64,000 nucleotides of DNA from Marinobacter antarcticus (GTDB lineage Bacteria > Pseudomonadota > Gammaproteobacteria > Pseudomonadales > Oleiphilaceae). Below the pieces are notes generated by a model. That model ran no database searches. It was given only the letters and a program-made list of their open reading frames with translations, and was not told where the DNA came from. Positions within the stretch are counted from its first letter, which is position 1. Each line of letters starts with the position of its first letter. Where the stretch lies: assembly GCF_900142385.1 (NCBI RefSeq), contig NZ_FRAQ01000001.1, positions 1,178,001-1,242,000 of the forward strand, written 5' to 3'. Of this stretch, positions 31,390 through 38,841 are shown piece after piece. Position numbers and translations under genes: made by a program.

Positions 31390-32449
31390 TATCTCTCAAC
31401 AACTGCAGGAACAAGTGCTCCAGGCCCGCGCTGGCGGTGAGAAACTCAACATAGTCGGTGGCGGCACCAAAGCCTTTATTGGCCGGGAACCAAGCGCGGA
31501 TGCAGGCACCCTTAACGTGGGTGAGCATACCGGGATTGTGGACTATCACCCGGTTGAACTGGTGATGACGGTTCGTGCAGGAACGCCTCTGAGCGACATT
31601 GAAGCTGCGCTTGCCGAGCAAGGCCAGGCGCTGCACTTTGAACCTCCTCACTTTGGCCCTGAATCCACCATTGGTGGCACGCTCGCCTGCAATCTCTCCG
31701 GGCCAGGCAGGCCTTGGGCGGGATCGGTGCGGGATCAGGTGCTGGGCATACGCCTGCTTAACGGTAAAGGTGAACACCTGCGTTTCGGCGGCGAGGTGAT
31801 GAAAAACGTAGCCGGCTACGACGTCTCCCGGCTTCAGGCCGGAGCCCTTGGTACCCTGGGGCTCATTACTGAAATCAGTCTGAAAGTGATGCCTGGCCCG
31901 GCCGCCAGCCTGACCCTTGTGCAGGACATGGCAATAGACGAAGTGCTGCACTATATGAACAGCCGCGCAGCAGAACCCAAGCCAATCACCGCTGCCTGCT
32001 GGGTCGACGGCAAAGTTTACCTTCGTCTCTCCGGTGCGAAAACGGCGGTTGAGGCAACCGCTGAAAAGTGGAGTGGTGACGTCATGGAAAAAGGCGAGGC
32101 TTTCTGGCGCTCAGTGCAGGACATGCAACACGAATTCTTCGCCGACAAGGGCGAGCCACTCTGGCGCTTCTCCGTAGGCTCCACGGCGGCCAATCCCGCT
32201 ATCGAAGGCAAATGGTTCATCGACTGGGCCGGTTCTCAGCGTTGGTTCCGGGGAGCTGCAGAGCTTGGCGACATGGAGCCCCTGGCCCGTGCCGCTGGCG
32301 GACAGGTAAGCCTGTTCCGGGGCGGCGACCGCAGCGGTGAGGTGATGCACAGCCAACCCAATGCGCTTAAAACGATCCAGCGTCGGGTGAAAGCCTCGTT
32401 TGATCCCGACGGAATATTTAATCCCGGGCGGCTGTATAGCTGGCTGTAG
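31382..32449 (+). CDS. glcE: Glycolate oxidase subunit GlcE (FAD-binding)
   Basis: 355 residues. Only the PCMH FAD domain is kept: GGGTKAFIGREP, EALAEQGQALHFEPPHFGPESTIGGTLACNLSGPGRPWAGSVRDQVLGIRLLNGKGEHLRFGGEVMKNVAGYDVSRL. It is a required partner of GlcD and GlcF. The ATG at 31382 has GGAAG six bases upstream and gives the normal N-terminus; the ATG at 31361 is less likely. Confidence 0.94.
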   Translation: MADISQQLQEQVLQARAGGEKLNIVGGGTKAFIGREPSADAGTLNVGEHTGIVDYHPVELVMTVRAGTPLSDIEAALAEQGQALHFEPPHFGPESTIGGTLACNLSGPGRPWAGSVRDQVLGIRLLNGKGEHLRFGGEVMKNVAGYDVSRLQAGALGTLGLITEISLKVMPGPAASLTLVQDMAIDEVLHYMNSRAAEPKPITAACWVDGKVYLRLSGAKTAVEATAEKWSGDVMEKGEAFWRSVQDMQHEFFADKGEPLWRFSVGSTAANPAIEGKWFIDWAGSQRWFRGAAELGDMEPLARAAGGQVSLFRGGDRSGEVMHSQPNALKTIQRRVKASFDPDGIFNPGRLYSWL

Positions 32450-32477
32450 GTTTTTGAAAGTTCAAAGCAGGTAAAAC

Positions 32478-33686
32478 ATGCAAACAAACCTGGTTCAACA
32501 ATTTGCCAACACAACGGAAGGACAGGAGGCAGAATCCATCTTGCGGGCCTGCGTTCACTGTGGCTTCTGCACCGCAACCTGCCCGACCTATCAGGAACTG
32601 AATGACGAGCGAGACGGCCCTCGTGGACGTATCTACCTCATGAAAATGTTCCTTGAAGGCGCAGAGGTTACCGAGAAAACCCGTGAGCACCTCGACCGCT
32701 GCCTGACCTGTCGCAGCTGCGAAACCACCTGTCCTTCCGGAGTTCAATACGGACGCCTGGTGGATATCACCCGGGGCCTTATTGATAAAGAGCTGCCCCG
32801 TGCGCCGAAAGACAAATGGATGCGTTGGGCCTTGGCGCGGGTGCTCCCCAACCGGGTGCTGTTCGGATTCATGCTCCGCCTCGGTCAGACGTTTGCCCCC
32901 ATACTGCCGGGCAAACTGCGCGCCAAAGTACCGCCCAAAAAACAGGCCAGTCCCTGGCCGGCAGCAAGCCATAACCGCATTGTTTTGGCGCTGGCAGGCT
33001 GCGTGCAGCCATCCGCCACACCGAACACTAACGCAGCGGCGGCTCGTGTGCTGGATAAGCTTGGAATTACGATGGTCGAGGCGCCGGAAGCCGGGTGCTG
33101 TGGCGCGGTGAACTACCATCTTTCCGAACATGAGAAAGGTCTGGAGCGTATGCGCCAGAACATTGATGCCTGGTGGCCAGCCATTGAGTCCGGCGCAGAG
33201 GCATTGGTGATGACAGCGTCGGGCTGCGGAGCCATGGTTCAGGATTACGGACACCTGCTGAGAGACGACCCGGTATACGCCGCAAAGGCTCAAAAGGTAA
33301 CCGAGCTCTGTACTGACCTGGGCGCTTTCCTGCTGAAGCAGGATCTGGAAAAGCTCAAGCTCAGCCAGAGCCCGGGCAAAGTGGCTTTCCATTGCCCCTG
33401 CACGCTGCAACACGCCATGAAGCAGAGCGGCGTTGTGGAACAGGTACTCACCAAAGCCGGTATTAATCTGGCCATCACCAAAGACAAGCACCTGTGTTGT
33501 GGTTCTGCAGGCACCTACTCCGTGCTGCAGCCGGAACTCAGCCAGAAACTGCTGGGCAACAAGCTCAAGGCGCTGACCATAGACAGCCCTGATCGCATTG
33601 TAACGGCCAACATTGGCTGCCAGATGCACCTTGAGACCAAATCCCAGGTGCCGGTGCAGCACTGGGTGGAACTGCTCGACCAGTAA
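32478..33686 (+). CDS. glcF: Glycolate oxidase iron-sulfur subunit GlcF
   Basis: 402 residues. Two ferredoxin-type 4Fe-4S clusters, C25-C28-C31-C35 (CVHCGFCTATCP) and C75-C78-C81-C85 (CLTCRSCETTCP). Two CCG domains of heterodisulfide-reductase type follow, seen as EAGCCGAVNYHL and HLCCGSAGTYS. It carries electrons from GlcD/E flavins toward the quinone pool. Last gene of the unit; 28 bases separate it from glcE. Confidence 0.95.
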   Translation: MQTNLVQQFANTTEGQEAESILRACVHCGFCTATCPTYQELNDERDGPRGRIYLMKMFLEGAEVTEKTREHLDRCLTCRSCETTCPSGVQYGRLVDITRGLIDKELPRAPKDKWMRWALARVLPNRVLFGFMLRLGQTFAPILPGKLRAKVPPKKQASPWPAASHNRIVLALAGCVQPSATPNTNAAAARVLDKLGITMVEAPEAGCCGAVNYHLSEHEKGLERMRQNIDAWWPAIESGAEALVMTASGCGAMVQDYGHLLRDDPVYAAKAQKVTELCTDLGAFLLKQDLEKLKLSQSPGKVAFHCPCTLQHAMKQSGVVEQVLTKAGINLAITKDKHLCCGSAGTYSVLQPELSQKLLGNKLKALTIDSPDRIVTANIGCQMHLETKSQVPVQHWVELLDQ

Positions 33687-33771
33687 ATTGCTGGCCAGGG
33701 CCGCATTACACTCCCTCTGGTAATCGTTATACTGCCCCGGCAATTAACGTAACCACAGGGAGTGGATTGTT

Positions 33772-34215
33772 ATGCCAAGGATTATGGCTGTTGCGGTTTT
33801 GGCATTCGTTTTTTCATCACCGGCTGTTGCCGGTATTTATACCTGGACAGACGCCAGCGGCGTTGTTCATTTCACAGATACCCCGTCACCTGATAAAAGT
33901 CACCGGTCCGTTGAAGTTGCCGCCCCGGTGACTGTGCCCATGGCGGAGAACCTTCAGCAACACCGACGCATTTCGGAGATCCGCGAACAGGTGCAGGGTA
34001 TGCTCTCACCTGATCGAAAACGTGATTCAGCGCGTAACAAGTCGAAAGAAAAGGCGATTGCGAAACAGGCTAAAATCTGTGCCGGCTATCGGCGAAAACT
34101 GGCGCAGGTTCAGTCACAACTGCGGGCAGGCTATGGTAATAGCAAAGGTAACAGCCTGCGCCGCAAACGTCGCAATATCAGTCTATCGCTTGGCCGGGAG
34201 TGTATTTTGCGCTGA
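33772..34215 (+). CDS. DUF4124 domain envelope protein
   Basis: 147 residues. Signal peptide of about 20 residues (MPRIMAVAVLAFVFSSPAVA), then GIYTWTDASGVVHFTDTP, the DUF4124 signature common in marine gammaproteobacteria. The C-terminal two-thirds is very basic and helical, with many Lys/Arg and the pattern YRRKLAQVQSQLRAGY. Function unknown. The product is expected in the periplasm. It stands alone, with no operon partner evident. Confidence 0.8.
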   Translation: MPRIMAVAVLAFVFSSPAVAGIYTWTDASGVVHFTDTPSPDKSHRSVEVAAPVTVPMAENLQQHRRISEIREQVQGMLSPDRKRDSARNKSKEKAIAKQAKICAGYRRKLAQVQSQLRAGYGNSKGNSLRRKRRNISLSLGRECILR

Positions 34216-34263
34216 TGCGGTAGACTGTTTTGTAGTGAGTACCCTAACAATCTAAGGTCTTTC

Positions 34264-34302
34264 ATGTTCCGTCTGGTTACTCTTGTTTGGATACCGGTTT
34301 GA
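34264..34302 (+). CDS. Possible 12-residue leader peptide before the MFS gene
   Basis: ATG at 34264 with AAGG six bases upstream reads MFRLVTLVWIPV and stops at TGA 34300-34302. That stop overlaps the TTG at 34299 that I take as the start of the transporter (TTGA). The better ribosome site belongs to the small frame, while the transporter frame has none of its own, so coupled translation is plausible. Chance cannot be excluded. Confidence 0.35.
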   Translation: MFRLVTLVWIPV

Positions 34303-35501
34303 AAACGACACCCTTATCTCATCTGCAGCTAGCCATCCTTCTGGGCATGACCGTTGCCCTTGGGCCGCTTGCGCTCGACGCCTACTTGCCGGCATTTCCG
34401 GAAATTGCCGATGCGCTGGGTGTTGGCCATGGGAGTGTGGGGCTGACTCTTAGTGCCTATGTCGGTGCCCTTGGGCTTGCGCAGTTGCTGGGCGGCCCCT
34501 TGTCAGACCGCTATGGACGGCAGCAGATTCTGTTCACAGGGCTGGCTGTCTTCGCCTTTGCTGCCTTCATGATTGCTCAGGCGCAAACGCTCCCGGAGAT
34601 GCTCAGCTGGCGGATTGTTCAGGGTATTGGCGGAGCCTTCTGTGCGGTATCCGTTCCTGCTATTGTCCGTGACCAGACCAGTGGGCAGGACGCAGCGCGC
34701 CTGTTCGGGCTGATAGGCCTTGTGATGTTTATCGCACCGGCCGCGGCACCTTCCATTGGCTCAATGTTGCTTTATTTCAGTGAGTGGCATGCGATCTTCC
34801 TTATGCTGGCCGTTTACGGAGCGTTGTTGGCGATCGTTCTGCACTTTGTGCTGTTCCGCCGTTTGCCGCTCCGGCAGAAAGATCCCACACCGGTCTCCAC
34901 GCTGATTACAAACTATGCGTATGTACTCCGCCACGGCGTAACCATGCGATTCGTAGGGATTCAGGCTTTATGTTTCAGCGCCATGCTTGTGTTTATCACA
35001 CACGCCTCGTTTATCTATCAGGAGTGGTTCGGACTATCAAACGCCACATTTTCTGCGTTGTTCGCCGCAAATATAGTGGCCATGGCCAGCCTGAACCTGC
35101 TCAACCGGCGCCTGCTTAACCGCTATCAATCTGTGCGAATACTGCGGGCATGCGTATTCCTGCAGGCCATCGCCGTTACCATTCTGGTGGTCTGCGCCTG
35201 GGCAGGCGCGCCTTACTGGGTTATTGCCGCCTGCATTATCATGTCCGTTGGATTCATGGGGGCAATCATCCCCAATAATATGGCCAATGCCCTGGAGTTC
35301 TTTCCCCACCTTGGCGGCACGGCTGCGGCCATGCTCGGGGCTGCGCAGTTCACCATCGCCGGTGCGATAAGCGCTCTCTCGGCAACTCTGGCTGGAGGAA
35401 CGCTGCTGCCCATTGTGCTGGTTATGGCGGCCTGTGTATTTGGTGCGGCCATACTGGCCGCAGGCGGGCCGGGTGCGGTTGAGCGAGAGGGCCTAGCCTA
35501 A
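34299..35501 (+). CDS. MFS transporter, Bcr/CflA drug-resistance family
   Basis: About 400 residues, 12 predicted helices. TVALGPLALDAYLPAFPEIADALGV in helix 1 and GPLSDRYGRQQILFTGLAVF after helix 2 are the DHA1 Bcr/CflA signatures, and WRIVQGIGGAFCAVSVPAIVRDQ matches motif C/B regions. It probably exports drugs or small metabolites by proton antiport. No ATG is available at the family's normal N-terminus; TTG at 34299 or 34287 must start it. The stop codon overlaps that of the convergent SulP gene (CTAA shared). Confidence 0.85.
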   Translation: MKTTPLSHLQLAILLGMTVALGPLALDAYLPAFPEIADALGVGHGSVGLTLSAYVGALGLAQLLGGPLSDRYGRQQILFTGLAVFAFAAFMIAQAQTLPEMLSWRIVQGIGGAFCAVSVPAIVRDQTSGQDAARLFGLIGLVMFIAPAAAPSIGSMLLYFSEWHAIFLMLAVYGALLAIVLHFVLFRRLPLRQKDPTPVSTLITNYAYVLRHGVTMRFVGIQALCFSAMLVFITHASFIYQEWFGLSNATFSALFAANIVAMASLNLLNRRLLNRYQSVRILRACVFLQAIAVTILVVCAWAGAPYWVIAACIIMSVGFMGAIIPNNMANALEFFPHLGGTAAAMLGAAQFTIAGAISALSATLAGGTLLPIVLVMAACVFGAAILAAGGPGAVEREGLA

Positions 35502-37237
35502 CGTCGCCGGGCTTTTGCAGCGTTGCTCTGTTTGGCGATCGAGGCACGCGAACTGATGCCCTGGTCAATGTACAGTACGGCATCCGTTATCTGGGGGAAC
35601 ATATGCTCATTCAACACATACTCACGCAGGGCGGCAGAGTGCGTGAGGGTGTCGCGAACCGGGCCTATCAAGCTTACCAGATAAAGCTGGATGCCCTGTT
35701 CCCGCAGGTTTTCGATCACGCTTTCCAGCATGATCAGCGAGGTACTGTCGATACTGCTGACGGCTTGCGCATCCAGTATCACTGACTTAAGTGCACCCTC
35801 AGGGCGCCGCTTTATAAGGCTGTATAGCCGCGTCATGAAATAATCTTTATTGGCAAAATACAGAGGCGCATCGAAGCGGAAGATCAGCAGATCCTTGCGC
35901 ACACTGATGCTCTCGAAACGGTGGATATTCCGGTAAAGGTCCTCTCCATCAATCTTGCCCAGCTCGGTCATGTGTGGAGTCGTACTGTTGTAAATGACCA
36001 GTATCAGAGATACCGCCACGCCGACCAGTAGCCCCTGCTGAACACCCAGCAGCAATGTGATCAGGAAGGTGACCAGCAATATCAGAAACTCCTTTCTGTC
36101 TTGCCGGAACAGGATTTTCATCTCGTTGTACTTGAACAGCCCCAGCACCGACATCACGATAATCGCGGCCAGAACGGCTTTGGGTAAGGGGTAGTCGGTA
36201 AACAGCGGTGTAAGAAAGACCACCGTAATGGCAATCAGGCCAGAGGAAACGATTGCTGATACTTGAGTCAGCGCGCCCGCTTCGCGCAAAGCGGCGCTGC
36301 GTGAGAAGCTGGCAGAGACCGGAAAGCTCCGGAACATGGCGCCCACGGCGTTCGCCAGGCCAAGCGCGATCAGCTCCTGGTTTGGCTGAACGCTGTGTTT
36401 GTCTTTGGGAGATTCCTGCGACTTGCATATCGACATGGTGCCCACGAAGCCCATCAGGGCCACTGTAAACGCAACCGGCAACAGCTCTCGAAGTTTCGCG
36501 AAATCGATGACCGGGATCTGCAGCGCCGGGAAGCCCTGTGGCACCGAGTTGATGACCTCTACGCCTGCCTGTCCCGCATGAAACAGCCCCGACAGTAACA
36601 TGGTGCCAACCAGCAGCATCAGAGCGTTGGGCAGCTTTGGCACGAGACGTTTGCAAAAAAAGATAAACAGCAGGCTTGCCACCGCAATCCCAACCGTAAC
36701 GCCGTGCCAGTCGCTTATATTTATCAACAGTTGATATGAGAGGTCCAGTACGTTGGCGCTATCTACATGAATGCCCGTCAGGTTCTGGAGCTGGCTGCCA
36801 ATGATGATGATGGCCGCAGCCGAGGTGTAGCCAACGACAACCGGATAGGAGAGGAAATTGACGATAAAACCAAACCGCAGAAGCCCGAACAGAAACTGAA
36901 TCAAACCAACCAGCAGAGTCAGCTCAATCGCAAGCTGAAGGTAATGGTCTGATCCAGGCTCCGCCAGCACGCTGAGTCCAGAGAGAATAAGAATTGCATC
37001 CAGCGCTACCGGCCCGACGGAAATCTTGTTGGAGGTTCCGAGCAAGGCGTATAAGAGCGGTGGAAAGATTGAAGCGTAAAGCCCGAACTCCGGTGGCAGC
37101 CCGGCGAGCACCGCATAGCCCATGCTTTGCGGAATTAGCATGACGCCAATGGCGAGGCCAGATACCACATCCTGTTTTAAAGTATGGGCCGTGTATCCCT
37201 GCAGCCAAAGCAAACCAGGCAGTAATTTGTAGAGCAT
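35498..37237 (-). CDS. SulP/SLC26-family anion transporter with STAS domain
   Basis: 579 residues. The membrane part starts with the sulfate-transporter signature QDVVSGLAIGVMLIPQSMGYAVLAGLPPEFGLYASIFPPLLYALLGTS and has about 12-14 helices to residue 420. A STAS domain follows (about 440-560: RFDAPLYFANKDYFMTRL, VILDAQAVSSIDSTSLIMLESVIENL). Family members carry sulfate, bicarbonate or dicarboxylates; the substrate is not readable here. There is no linked carbonic anhydrase or sulfur gene. It shares four bases with the convergent MFS gene at their stop codons. Confidence 0.92.
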   Translation of the reverse strand: MLYKLLPGLLWLQGYTAHTLKQDVVSGLAIGVMLIPQSMGYAVLAGLPPEFGLYASIFPPLLYALLGTSNKISVGPVALDAILILSGLSVLAEPGSDHYLQLAIELTLLVGLIQFLFGLLRFGFIVNFLSYPVVVGYTSAAAIIIIGSQLQNLTGIHVDSANVLDLSYQLLINISDWHGVTVGIAVASLLFIFFCKRLVPKLPNALMLLVGTMLLSGLFHAGQAGVEVINSVPQGFPALQIPVIDFAKLRELLPVAFTVALMGFVGTMSICKSQESPKDKHSVQPNQELIALGLANAVGAMFRSFPVSASFSRSAALREAGALTQVSAIVSSGLIAITVVFLTPLFTDYPLPKAVLAAIIVMSVLGLFKYNEMKILFRQDRKEFLILLVTFLITLLLGVQQGLLVGVAVSLILVIYNSTTPHMTELGKIDGEDLYRNIHRFESISVRKDLLIFRFDAPLYFANKDYFMTRLYSLIKRRPEGALKSVILDAQAVSSIDSTSLIMLESVIENLREQGIQLYLVSLIGPVRDTLTHSAALREYVLNEHMFPQITDAVLYIDQGISSRASIAKQSNAAKARRR

Positions 37238-37414
37238 AAATGCAGTTTTTCGCTTGAGGGCCGGACTGCAAGTGTGTGTAAATCAATGGACTGAATCAAG
37301 AAGTATCAGCTGGGTAGGCTCTTGGGCCATGCGAAACGCTGACCGATAAAGCCGGCACCAGAAAGACGAACAGAGAGTGAGTGTCTTTCCTTACGCTCTC
37401 GAAATAGTGAAAGG

Positions 37415-37423
37415 TGCTACAAT
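37415..37423 (+). promoter_or_regulatory. Extended -10 promoter candidate for arfA-like gene
   Basis: TGC followed by TACAAT gives an extended -10 element (TGnTACAAT), 37 bases before the small gene's ATG. No good -35 is seen, as is allowed for this promoter class. Confidence 0.5.
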
Positions 37424-37459
37424 CAAGGTGTTTAACAAACTGCCAATGGAGATATTACT

Positions 37460-37615
37460 ATGGCGAAAAAGAAGGCAATGCCTACGAATCACAGCGCAGT
37501 GCAGCGGGAACTGAAAACCCCGAAGTACCAGATGCGTGTCGTTGAGGACAAAAGCAAATACCGCCGCAACCGCGACAAGAGTGTACGGATGGAGGATTTT
37601 CGCAAAGTTGCCTGA
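37460..37615 (+). CDS. arfA: ArfA-like alternative ribosome-rescue factor, 51 residues
   Basis: Small basic protein translated from 37460: it opens MAKKKAMPTNHSAVQREL and continues KTPKYQMRVVEDKSKYRRN, then RDKSVRMEDFRKVA. The segment P-x-(F/Y)-x-x-R-V-x-x-x-K-x-x-Y-x-R corresponds to the ArfA core (P-L-F-R-x-R-V-E-x-x-K-K-G-K-G-S-Y-x-R-K), which recruits RF2 to ribosomes stalled on messages lacking a stop. GGAG lies eight bases before the ATG. The last nine codons and the stop form one arm and the tip of a long hairpin, the arrangement known to put E. coli arfA under RNase III and tmRNA control. Too short for usual gene-length cut-offs. Sequence match is moderate; the hairpin raises confidence. 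Confidence 0.75.
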   Translation: MAKKKAMPTNHSAVQRELKTPKYQMRVVEDKSKYRRNRDKSVRMEDFRKVA

Positions 37616-37643
37616 GAGGCTGTTTTACGAAAATCCTCCATCC
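37587..37643 (+). promoter_or_regulatory. Long hairpin spanning the arfA-like stop codon (RNase III-type nonstop control)
   Basis: Bases 37587-37602 (starting GGATGGAGG) pair perfectly with 37628-37643 over 16 bp. Beyond a C/A mismatch the pairing continues through AAA/TTT and a GCCT/AGGC inner stem, leaving GAG as the loop. The TGA at 37613-37615 lies at the tip. Cleavage within this stem would remove the stop codon and create a nonstop message, the known autoregulatory logic of arfA. Confidence 0.8.
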
Positions 37644-37715
37644 CACGCATCCCCCCCGGTTATAGACAGAGTCGTCTGGCTTCGTTTCCAAACCTTAATG
37701 AAACTCCGTGGTCAA

Positions 37716-37731
37716 TTAAGATTCACTTAAG
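37716..37731 (+). promoter_or_regulatory. PmrA/BasR-box-like direct repeat
   Basis: TTAAG at 37716-37720, six bases (ATTCAC), then TTAAG at 37727-37731. Each copy is followed by AT, so 7-base words repeat at 11-bp spacing. This matches the TTAAK-N6-TTAAK pattern recognised by OmpR-family regulators such as PmrA/BasR and the related QseB. It lies 52 bases upstream of the PepSY gene. Confidence 0.6.
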
Positions 37732-37782
37732 ATCCCGGGGCTAGATTTGATCCTCCGTAAAATCACACGAAGGATCAAGGAT

Positions 37783-38049
37783 ATGAAAAAGCTGATTGCT
37801 GTCATGCTCATCTCTGCCGCGGCATTTTCTGCGACTGCCTATGCCGAAGACGAACTTTGCGATGCGCCGAAGAGCGAATGGCGTAGCCAGGATGCCCTGA
37901 AGCAGGTTCTGGAGGATAAAGGCTGGGACATCAAACGTGTAAATGTTGATGAAGGCTGCTACGAAGTGTACGCGCTCGACGAGAACAAAGAGCGTGTCGA
38001 GGTTTACTTCGATCCGAAAACCTTTGCTGTCGTGAAAACCCAGGAGTAA
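37783..38049 (+). CDS. Small periplasmic PepSY-domain protein
   Basis: 88 residues. Signal peptide 1-21 (MKKLIAVMLISAAAFSATAYA), then EDELCDAPKSEWRSQDALKQVLEDKGWDIKRVNVDEGCYEVYALDENKERVEVYFDPKTFAVV, a PepSY_2-type fold with two cysteines that could form a disulfide. Such proteins often sit beside cytochrome b561 genes and two-component systems; their function is unknown, perhaps metal or redox sensing. The ATG at 37783 has AAGGAT upstream; the frame from 37747 only adds a basic stretch before the signal peptide. It is followed by the cytochrome gene after 11 bases. Confidence 0.82.
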   Translation: MKKLIAVMLISAAAFSATAYAEDELCDAPKSEWRSQDALKQVLEDKGWDIKRVNVDEGCYEVYALDENKERVEVYFDPKTFAVVKTQE

Positions 38050-38060
38050 GGAGGCCTTTC

Positions 38061-38588
38061 ATGCCAGCCGCCTCAAAAGTTAAAGTCTGGGACCCACTGA
38101 TCCGCATCTTTCACTGGTCACTGGTAATAAGCTTTTTGGTGGCCTGGCTGAGCGCAGGGGAGTGGCAGGATCTCCATGAAATCTGCGGCTACATCGCAGC
38201 CGGGCTGATCTGCTTTCGGCTACTTTGGGGGGTTATAGGCTCCCATTATGCACGGTTTCGACAGTTCCTCCGTCATCCTTACGAGGTGATTCGCTACATC
38301 CGTGATATTCGTTATGGTCGCGAAACCCGTTATATCGGCCATAACCCGGCTGGCGGAATGATGATCTTCACTCTGCTGCTGACAATTGGCGCGCTGACAT
38401 TCACCGGCTGGCTAAGTACGACAGATCAATACTGGGGTGCTGAGTGGTTGCAGAATCTCCACGAGGCCATTGCCGATGGGGCATTGGTGTTGATTGCCTT
38501 GCATGTCGCTGGCGTGGTGGTGGCAAGCCTGCGTCACCGCGAAAACCTGGTAGCTGCGATGGTGACCGGCCACAAGCGAGGTGCTTAG
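38061..38588 (+). CDS. Cytochrome b561 family membrane protein
   Basis: 175 residues, four helices. It starts KVKVWDPLIRIFHWSLVISFLVAW, with histidine in helix 1, and has DLHEICGYIAAGLICFRLLWGVIGSHYARFRQF and LQNLHEAIADGALVLIALHVAGVVVASLRHRENL with further haem-ligand histidines. It matches the Ni/Fe-hydrogenase b-type/cytochrome b561 bacterial group that passes electrons between quinones and periplasmic partners. It forms an operon with the PepSY protein. AAGGAGG precedes the ATG. Confidence 0.88.
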   Translation: MPAASKVKVWDPLIRIFHWSLVISFLVAWLSAGEWQDLHEICGYIAAGLICFRLLWGVIGSHYARFRQFLRHPYEVIRYIRDIRYGRETRYIGHNPAGGMMIFTLLLTIGALTFTGWLSTTDQYWGAEWLQNLHEAIADGALVLIALHVAGVVVASLRHRENLVAAMVTGHKRGA

Positions 38589-38705
38589 CCTGATAATGTC
38601 GCCTGATGTAGCGTGAGTTGTTATTCACCCTCCAATCTCATCACTAAAAGCAGACCCTGGCCGAAAAGGATTTCAGCTCAGGTTTAGCCCGGAGGCAAGT
38701 GAAAA

Positions 38706-38722
38706 GATAAGGTAATCTTATC
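38706..38722. repeat. Small inverted repeat before the NYN gene
   Basis: GATAAG, five bases, CTTATC. It lies in a 250-bp stretch between the cytochrome gene and the NYN gene that otherwise shows no gene. It could be an operator; it is too short to claim more. Confidence 0.25.
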
Positions 38723-38841
38723 GTCGGTCCTTGCGCACTGCGGGTGCACTCTGAAGTTGCTGGCGGTAATTAAGACAAGGCCTATCGTTATGATCTTCTA
38801 CTGGGATATTCTGAAGGCGTTAAATTTTAAGCAAGGGATTA

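Noticed and set aside
32418..33743. 441-codon open frame antisense to glcF
   Set aside because: A shadow of glcF with low-complexity translation.
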